This document shows, piece after piece, positions 58,439 to 64,000 of a DNA stretch of 64,000 nt; position 1 is the stretch's first letter, and each line of letters opens with the position of its first letter. The stretch spans positions 2,666,001 to 2,730,000 of the forward strand of contig NZ_CP045720.1 of the NCBI RefSeq assembly GCF_009646115.1, in the 5' to 3' direction. The position numbers were made by a program, and so were the translations under genes. The notes beneath the pieces are model-generated. The model ran no database searches. It saw only the letters and a program-made list of their open reading frames with translations, and was not told the DNA's origin. This stretch comes from Pantoea eucalypti (GTDB taxonomy: Bacteria; Pseudomonadota; Gammaproteobacteria; Enterobacterales; Enterobacteriaceae).

Positions 58439-59223
58439 GCCAGACTTTCTCACCGGCCCGCCTCAACACCGGTACGCCGGTTGGCGTCAACGGCGTCAGC
58501 AAACAGTATGGCAGTCGCACCATACTCAATAAGATCGACCTGCATATTCCTTCAGGTCAGTTTGTGGCGGTAGTGGGTCGCAGCGGCTGTGGCAAAAGCA
58601 CTCTGCTGCGTCTGCTGGCCGGACTTGAACAGAGTTCCAGCGGTGAACTGCTGGCGGGCAATGCGCCGCTGCAGTCAGCGCGAGAAGATACCCGCCTGAT
58701 GTTTCAGGATGCGCGACTGCTGCCGTGGAAAAAAGTGATCGATAACGTCGGTCTGGGCCTGCGCGGACGCGAATGGCGCAGCGCGGCAATGGATGCCCTG
58801 GCGGCGGTAGGACTGGCCGATCGGGCCAGTGAGTGGCCGGCTGCACTCTCTGGCGGTCAGAAACAGCGCGTGGCACTGGCCAGGGCGCTGATCCATCGAC
58901 CGGGTTTGCTGCTGCTGGATGAACCGCTGGGCGCACTGGATGCCCTGACGCGCATTGAAATGCAGGGATTGATTGAGTCACTGTGGCAACAGCATCATTT
59001 TACTGTGTTGCTGGTCACACATGATGTCAGTGAAGCGGTGGCAATGGCGGATCGCGTGCTGTTGATTGAAGAGGGCGAGATCGGTCTGGATCTGCTGGTG
59101 GACCTGCCCCGTCCGCGGCGTCGTGGATCTGCGCGGCTGGCCGAACTGGAAGCGGAGATACTGGATCGGGTGATGCAGCGCACGGAACGCCCGCAGCCCG
59201 TCCGTTACGCGCAACAGCGCTGA
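58435..59223 (+). CDS. ssuB: Aliphatic sulfonate ABC transporter ATPase SsuB
   Basis: This 262-residue ATPase energises SsuC. It shows Walker [14 protein letters not shown] (~50), the signature [15 protein letters not shown], Walker [13 protein letters not shown] and the His switch ([11 protein letters not shown]). Its first ATG overlaps the ssuC stop. It is the last gene of the operon and is followed by a strong terminator. Confidence 0.96.
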   Translation: MSQTFSPARLNTGTPVGVNGVSKQYGSRTILNKIDLHIPSGQFVAVVGRSGCGKSTLLRLLAGLEQSSSGELLAGNAPLQSAREDTRLMFQDARLLPWKKVIDNVGLGLRGREWRSAAMDALAAVGLADRASEWPAALSGGQKQRVALARALIHRPGLLLLDEPLGALDALTRIEMQGLIESLWQQHHFTVLLVTHDVSEAVAMADRVLLIEEGEIGLDLLVDLPRPRRRGSARLAELEAEILDRVMQRTERPQPVRYAQQR

Positions 59224-59230
59224 AATAAAA

Positions 59231-59260
59231 AACGCCTGATGCAGTGCATCAGGCGTTTTA
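59231..59260. terminator. Terminator between ssuB and pepN
   Basis: AACGCCTGATGCA-G-TGCATCAGGCGTT is a near-perfect stem flanked by A- and T-rich tracts, able to end both convergent transcripts. Confidence 0.88.
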
Positions 59261-59296
59261 ACAGCATAGCGTGTCAACCTATGCCAGGACGGGTCA

Positions 59297-61912
59297 TCAG
59301 GCGTTCAGTGCCCGGGTAATTTTCTCGTAAAGATCGCCAGAGAGCTTATCCAGCTGCAGCAACTGCTCAAGCGCCTGGCGCATCATCGCCTGACGGTCTT
59401 CGTCATAACGTTTCAGACGAATCAGCGGTTCTACCATTCGCGCCGCGACCTGCGGATTACGGGTGTTCAGGTCGGTAAGCATCTCCACCAGGAACTTATA
59501 ACCGCTGCCATCTTTCGCATGGAACGCGGCCGGGTTAGCCGAGGCAAAGGCCCCCACCAGCGAGCGAACGCGGTTCGGGTTACTCATGGTAAAGGAGCGA
59601 TGAGTCAGAAGCTGACGCACATTGCGCATCACGTTGGCAGCCGGACTGGTGGCCTGCAGAACAAACCATTTGTCCATCACCAGACCATCCTGATGCCAGC
59701 GCTCATCGTAGGCCGCCAGCAGCGCATCACGGCACGGCAACTGAGCCGCCACAGCCGCGGAAAGCGCCGCCAGCGCATCCGTCATGTTGGTCGCCTGGTG
59801 GTACTGCGTCTGTACCAGCTTGTCTGCCAGCTGCGCATCGCTAAAGGCAAGATAGGTCAGGCAGGTATTTTTCAGGCTGCGCTGACCAATCGCATCATGC
59901 TCCACGCGGTATTCAGGCTGCTGATTGGCGTTGTAGATGGCAAAAAACTCATCGGCCAGTTCGCGGGCCAGCGTGCGTTGCAGAGCGTCACGCACCAGCG
60001 CAATCGCCTGCGGATCGATGGTATCGAACAGCTCGGCAATCTCATTTTCCGACGGCAGGGTCAGGATCAGCGCCGTCAGGGCCGGATCGCAGTCGGTATC
60101 CAGTAATACTGCACGGAAGGCGTCGGCGACATGCAGCGGCAGCGACAGATGCTGACCCTGCTGATAGCGTGCAACGTTCAGACGGATGTAGGTCGCCAGC
60201 AGGCTCTGCGCCGCATCCCAGCGGGAGAAGTCGTTGCGGGCATGGCGCATCAGGAAGGTGAGCTGCGCATCACTCCATTTATAATCGAGTTTCACTGGCG
60301 CAGAGAATTCACGCAGCAGTGACGGCACCGGCTGGAAGTAGACGTTATCGAAAATAAAGGTCTGGAACTCTTCGGTGACATTCAGCACATGGTGCACCGG
60401 ATGGCCGTTGTTCTGTAGCGGGATCACCTTGCCTTCACCGTCATAGAGTTCAATATCCAGCGGGATATGCAGGGGCAGCTTCTCTTTCTGATCGGCGGTC
60501 GCTGGCGTGTGCTGCGTGACGTGTAGCGTGTACTGCTCCAGTTCCGGATTGTAATCGTCGCGCACCGTCAGTACCGGCGTACCGGACTGGCTGTACCAGC
60601 GGCGGAACTGCGACAGATCGACGTTTGAGGCATCTTCCATCGCCTGCACAAAATCATCACAGGTGGCGGCGCTGCCGTCATGACGATCAAAGTAGAGCTT
60701 CATGCCTTTCTGGAAATTCTCTTCACCCAGCAGGGTATGCATCATACGGATCACTTCTGACCCTTTCTCATACACCGTCAGGGTGTAGAAGTTGTTCATC
60801 TCAATAACCTGATCCGGACGGATCGGGTGTGCCATTGGGCTGGCATCTTCGGCGAACTGCGCCCCACGCACGATACGCACATTATCGATGCGGTTCACGG
60901 CACGTGAACCCAGATCAGAGCTGAACTCCTGATCGCGGAACACGGTCAGTCCCTCTTTCAGGCTGAGCTGGAACCAGTCGCGGCAGGTCACGCGGTTGCC
61001 GGTCCAGTTGTGGAAATATTCGTGGCCGATAACGGCTTCAATACCCAGATAATCTTTGTCGGTCGCCGTTTCCGCTTTCGCCAGTACATATTTGGCGTTG
61101 AAGACGTTCAGGCCTTTATTCTCCATTGCGCCCATATTGAAGAAGTCCACCGCCACGATCATAAAGATGTCGAGGTCATACTCCAGGCCGAAACGCTCTT
61201 CATCCCACTTCATGCTGTTTTTCAGCGAGGTCATTGCCCAGTCGGCACGGTCGAGATTACCGCGATCGACGAAGATCTCCAGCGCCACATCACGGCCTGA
61301 ACGGGTGGTAAAACTGTCACGCAACACGTCGAAATCGCCTGCCACCAGCGCAAACAGGTAACACGGTTTCGGGAACGGATCTTCCCACTTCACCCAGCTG
61401 CGACCCTGCTCATCCCGGCCGCCGTCAATGCGGTTACCGTTGGAGAGCAGGAATGGATAGCGTTCACCGTCGGCATAAATGGTGGTGGTAAAGCGCGCCA
61501 GGACATCCGGGCGATCGAGGTACCAGGTAATATGGCGGAAGCCTTCAGCTTCACATTGGGTGCAGAGCGCCTCGCCCGATTTGTACAACCCTTCCAGCGC
61601 GGTGTTCTGATCCGGATGAATATCATTGATGATTTTCAGGGTGAAGCTTTCCGGCAGCTGGCCGATCACCAGTGCGCCCTCTTCTTCACGGTAAGCCGTC
61701 CAGGGTTGCCCGTCGATCTCCAGCGCAATCAGCGTTAACGCTTCGCCGTCCAGTTGCAGCTCAGCCTGGCTGTCGCCCAGTCGTTTAACCTGGCTGATGG
61801 CCGTAACACGGGTGGTGGACGCATCCAGTTCAAAGGTTAAATCGATATCGGTGATGGTGTAATCAGGCGCACGATAATCGTGGCGATACTTGATTTGGGG
61901 CTGTTGCGTCAT
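59297..61912 (-). CDS. pepN: Aminopeptidase N
   Basis: PepN is a cytoplasmic M1 zinc aminopeptidase that removes N-terminal residues from peptides. The 871-residue product shows the GAMEN motif (MGAMENKGLNVF), the zinc site HEYFHNWTGNRVTCRDW (HEXXH-x18-E) and the substrate-binding Tyr region. The length is typical. It faces ssuB tail to tail and diverges from pncB. Confidence 0.97.
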   Translation of the reverse strand: MTQQPQIKYRHDYRAPDYTITDIDLTFELDASTTRVTAISQVKRLGDSQAELQLDGEALTLIALEIDGQPWTAYREEEGALVIGQLPESFTLKIINDIHPDQNTALEGLYKSGEALCTQCEAEGFRHITWYLDRPDVLARFTTTIYADGERYPFLLSNGNRIDGGRDEQGRSWVKWEDPFPKPCYLFALVAGDFDVLRDSFTTRSGRDVALEIFVDRGNLDRADWAMTSLKNSMKWDEERFGLEYDLDIFMIVAVDFFNMGAMENKGLNVFNAKYVLAKAETATDKDYLGIEAVIGHEYFHNWTGNRVTCRDWFQLSLKEGLTVFRDQEFSSDLGSRAVNRIDNVRIVRGAQFAEDASPMAHPIRPDQVIEMNNFYTLTVYEKGSEVIRMMHTLLGEENFQKGMKLYFDRHDGSAATCDDFVQAMEDASNVDLSQFRRWYSQSGTPVLTVRDDYNPELEQYTLHVTQHTPATADQKEKLPLHIPLDIELYDGEGKVIPLQNNGHPVHHVLNVTEEFQTFIFDNVYFQPVPSLLREFSAPVKLDYKWSDAQLTFLMRHARNDFSRWDAAQSLLATYIRLNVARYQQGQHLSLPLHVADAFRAVLLDTDCDPALTALILTLPSENEIAELFDTIDPQAIALVRDALQRTLARELADEFFAIYNANQQPEYRVEHDAIGQRSLKNTCLTYLAFSDAQLADKLVQTQYHQATNMTDALAALSAAVAAQLPCRDALLAAYDERWHQDGLVMDKWFVLQATSPAANVMRNVRQLLTHRSFTMSNPNRVRSLVGAFASANPAAFHAKDGSGYKFLVEMLTDLNTRNPQVAARMVEPLIRLKRYDEDRQAMMRQALEQLLQLDKLSGDLYEKITRALNA

Positions 61913-61951
61913 ATTGCGTCTCGCGTTGTTATAAGTTTACCGGCAAAGTCT

Positions 61952-61971
61952 AAGCTTGTTACTACAAGCTT
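61952..61971. promoter_or_regulatory. 20-bp perfect inverted repeat between pepN and pncB
   Basis: AAGCTTGT-TACT-ACAAGCTT has two exact 8-bp arms. It lies 40 bp upstream of the pepN start and ~185 bp before pncB. A second palindrome, TTTGTTAACAAA, lies at 62010-62021. Either could be an operator; neither matches the NadR consensus. Confidence 0.4.
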
Positions 61972-62155
61972 GCCACGCACAATGCACCTAAAAGGTGAAA
62001 TGGCTACAGTTTGTTAACAAAGGCACAGATTGGCCTCGACCCACCCGACTGAAATATGCTGTGATCGGGTTCAGATAGTGAATTATACTTTCGCGTCTTT
62101 ATGACTGTGTACAACACCGGGCTCTGCGCCACCGAACAGGATGCTGAAACGCGCC

Positions 62156-63361
62156 ATGACAGGACATGCTTCCCCGATACTGACCTCGCTGCTGGATACG
62201 GACGCCTATAAGCTCCATATGCAGCAGGCCGTTTTCCACCGCTATCATGACGTAACGGTGGCGGCGGAGTTTCGCTGCCGCGGCGACGAACTGCTGGGTC
62301 TCTACGCTGACGAAATTCGTGACGCGATAACCGCTATGCAACACCTGGCGCTGACTGATGATGAAGCGACCTGGCTGTCTCACCTCCCCTTCTTCCAGCA
62401 GGATTACCTCAGCTGGTTACGCCAGTTCCGCTATAACCCGGATCAGGTTGAGGTGCGCAATCACCATGGCAAACTGGATATCCGTATTCAGGGGCCGTGG
62501 CGGGAAGTCATTATGTGGGAGGTGCCGCTGCTGGCGCTAATCAGCGAGATTGTGCATCGTCATCGCACACCGCAGGTCACCACCCAGCAGGCGATTGACC
62601 ATTTACACCAGAAACTCGGCGACTTTAAGACGCAGGTGGCTGACCTGGATATGTCACGCTTCCGCCTGATGGATTTCGGCACCCGTCGTCGCTACTCACA
62701 GGATGTGCAGCAGTCGATCGTCTCAACGCTGAAACAGGATTTCCCGTGGCTGATTGGCACCAGTAACTATGATCTGGCGCGCCGTCTGTCACTGACGCCG
62801 GTCGGGACGCAGGCACATGAGTGGTTCCAGGCCTTCCAGCAGATCAGCCCGGTCCTTGCTAATAGCCAGCGCGCGGCGCTGCAGGCGTGGCTCGATGAGT
62901 ATGACGATCAACTGGGCATTGCGCTGACCGATTGTATTGCCATGGACGCCTTCCTGCGCGATTTCGGTCCGTTGTTTGCCCGTCGCTATCAGGGACTGCG
63001 CCATGACTCCGGCGATCCGGTTGAGTGGGGCGAGAAAGCCCTTGCCCACTATCAGAGCCTGGGTATCGATCCGCAAAGCAAACACCTGGTCTTTTCTGAC
63101 AACTTAAACCTCGACAAAGCCCTGGCGTTATACCGCCACTTTGGCCAACGGACGAATGTCGTGTTCGGTATCGGTACCCGTCTGACCTGCGACATTCCGG
63201 GCGTAACGCCACTGAATATCGTTATTAAGCTGGTGCAGTGCAATGGTAAACCGGTGGCGAAACTCTCAGACAGCCCCGGCAAAACTATCTGTCAGGATAA
63301 AGCCTTTGTAAAAGCCCTGCGAAAAGCCTTTGATTTGCCGCTGGTGAAAAAAGCGAGTTAA
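62156..63361 (+). CDS. pncB: Nicotinate phosphoribosyltransferase
   Basis: PncB makes nicotinate mononucleotide from nicotinate and PRPP in NAD salvage. The 401-residue product has [20 protein letters not shown] near the N-terminus, the active-site His region ([17 protein letters not shown]), [18 protein letters not shown] and the C-terminal [20 protein letters not shown] place the start at ATG 62156 by family length, although an in-frame ATG lies 15 bases upstream; neither has a strong ribosome site. Confidence 0.96.
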   Translation: MTGHASPILTSLLDTDAYKLHMQQAVFHRYHDVTVAAEFRCRGDELLGLYADEIRDAITAMQHLALTDDEATWLSHLPFFQQDYLSWLRQFRYNPDQVEVRNHHGKLDIRIQGPWREVIMWEVPLLALISEIVHRHRTPQVTTQQAIDHLHQKLGDFKTQVADLDMSRFRLMDFGTRRRYSQDVQQSIVSTLKQDFPWLIGTSNYDLARRLSLTPVGTQAHEWFQAFQQISPVLANSQRAALQAWLDEYDDQLGIALTDCIAMDAFLRDFGPLFARRYQGLRHDSGDPVEWGEKALAHYQSLGIDPQSKHLVFSDNLNLDKALALYRHFGQRTNVVFGIGTRLTCDIPGVTPLNIVIKLVQCNGKPVAKLSDSPGKTICQDKAFVKALRKAFDLPLVKKAS

Positions 63362-63517
63362 TCCTCTTCTTATCGGGGCGTTGATGCGCCCCGCCTCTGC
63401 TGTAATAAATCTGCATTCCCCCTGAATTTTGCTTGTTTCCTGAAGACTCGCAAGTAACATAGCAAAACCCCGGATGGGGCAACTTTTAACTCACTTCTTC
63501 TATATAGAGAGATATTT

Positions 63518-64000
63518 ATGAGCGTAGTGCCTGTAGCGGACGTACTGCACGGTCGCGTCGCGGTTGACAGTGAAGTCACCGTACGTGGTTGGGTGCGTAC
63601 CCGAAGAGATTCCAAAGCCGGTCTTTCCTTCATCGCTGTCTATGACGGCTCCTGCTTTAATCCCGTTCAGGCTGTCGTCAATAATTCTCTGAATAATTAT
63701 CAGGATGAAGTGCTGCGTCTGACCACCGGCTGTTCCGTTATCGTCACCGGTAAAGTGGTGGCATCGCCGGGTCAGGGCCAGGCGTTTGAGATTCAGGCAA
63801 CCAGCCTGGAAGTGGTTGGCTGGGTGGAAGATCCGGACAGCTATCCGATGGCGGCGAAACGTCACAGCATTGAGTATCTGCGTGAAGTGGCGCACCTGCG
63901 TCCACGCACCAACCTGATTGGCGCAGTGGCCCGCGTTCGCCATACCCTGGCGCAGGCGCTGCATCGCTTCTTCCATGAAAATGGCTATTTCTGGGTCTCC
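63518..64000 (+). CDS. asnS: Asparaginyl-tRNA synthetase (5' part, truncated by window end)
   Basis: AsnRS charges tRNA-Asn. The visible 161 residues cover the N-terminal OB-fold anticodon domain ([38 protein letters not shown]) and the start of the class II catalytic core ([40 protein letters not shown]). It is nearly identical to E. coli AsnS. The rest lies beyond the window. Confidence 0.97.
   Translation, partial: MSVVPVADVLHGRVAVDSEVTVRGWVRTRRDSKAGLSFIAVYDGSCFNPVQAVVNNSLNNYQDEVLRLTTGCSVIVTGKVVASPGQGQAFEIQATSLEVVGWVEDPDSYPMAAKRHSIEYLREVAHLRPRTNLIGAVARVRHTLAQALHRFFHENGYFWVS

Overview
The window reads as a chromosomal segment of a gamma-proteobacterium of the order Enterobacterales, most probably Erwiniaceae and Pantoea-like. 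The gene order follows two blocks of the E. coli K-12 map (pgsA-uvrC-uvrY-yecF-sdiA, and rut-ymdF-wrbA-yccJ-agp through tusE-rlmI-hspQ-mgsA-helD-yccS-sxy-sulA-ompA-matP-fabA-rmf-pqi-uup-rlmL-pyrD-ssu-pepN-pncB-asnS). It also has features absent from E. coli: a LuxI-type synthase beside sdiA, a rut operon without rutE, and an exopolysaccharide-type flippase plus glycosyltransferase between pyrD and ssu. Species-level assignment is inference.

Left end (1-3300): an AT-rich accessory stretch lies next to a tRNA cluster. It holds the N-terminal part of a BRCT-containing protein running off the edge, a decayed IS3-family transposase containing a heptamer tandem repeat, and a LacI-type sensor domain without a DNA-binding domain, preceded by a perfect palindrome. 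tRNA-Leu, tRNA-Cys and tRNA-Gly follow.

Region 3.4-8.7 kb: pgsA, uvrC and uvrY (TTG start), then yecF, a LuxI-type AHL synthase and SdiA. A 20-bp lux-box-like palindrome lies between sdiA and the synthase gene, and a perfect CRP half-site pair lies upstream of sdiA. About 1.1 kb with no convincing gene follows.

Region 9.8-20.3 kb: an extensin-like protein, the CycA permease, a DUF457 membrane protein, and the pyrimidine-degradation locus rutR / rutABCDFG with a sigma-54 promoter and a RutR operator, then an EamA transporter and the small KGG stress protein YmdF. Region 20.6-25.1 kb: wrbA-yccJ, an aldehyde dehydrogenase, glucose-1-phosphatase Agp with a long Lys/Ala/Glu/Asp tail, and two identical tRNA-Ser(UGA) genes.

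Region 25.3-50.5 kb is conserved housekeeping sequence: yccA, tusE, yccX, rlmI, hspQ (sigma-32 promoter, 15-bp start duplication), yccU, yccT, mgsA, helD, yccF, yccS, sxy, sulA (LexA box), ompA, matP, lonH/ycbZ, fabA, rmf, pqiCBA, uup, rlmL, ycbX, zapC. Region 50.7-64 kb: pyrD, the wzx-like flippase and family-2 glycosyltransferase, the ssuEADCB sulfonate operon, pepN, pncB and the 5' part of asnS.

Functional groups: quorum sensing (SdiA/LuxI) beside the BarA-UvrY response regulator; nitrogen scavenging from uracil (rut); sulfur scavenging from sulfonates (ssu); outer-membrane maintenance (ompA, pqi); and division control (sulA, matP, zapC).
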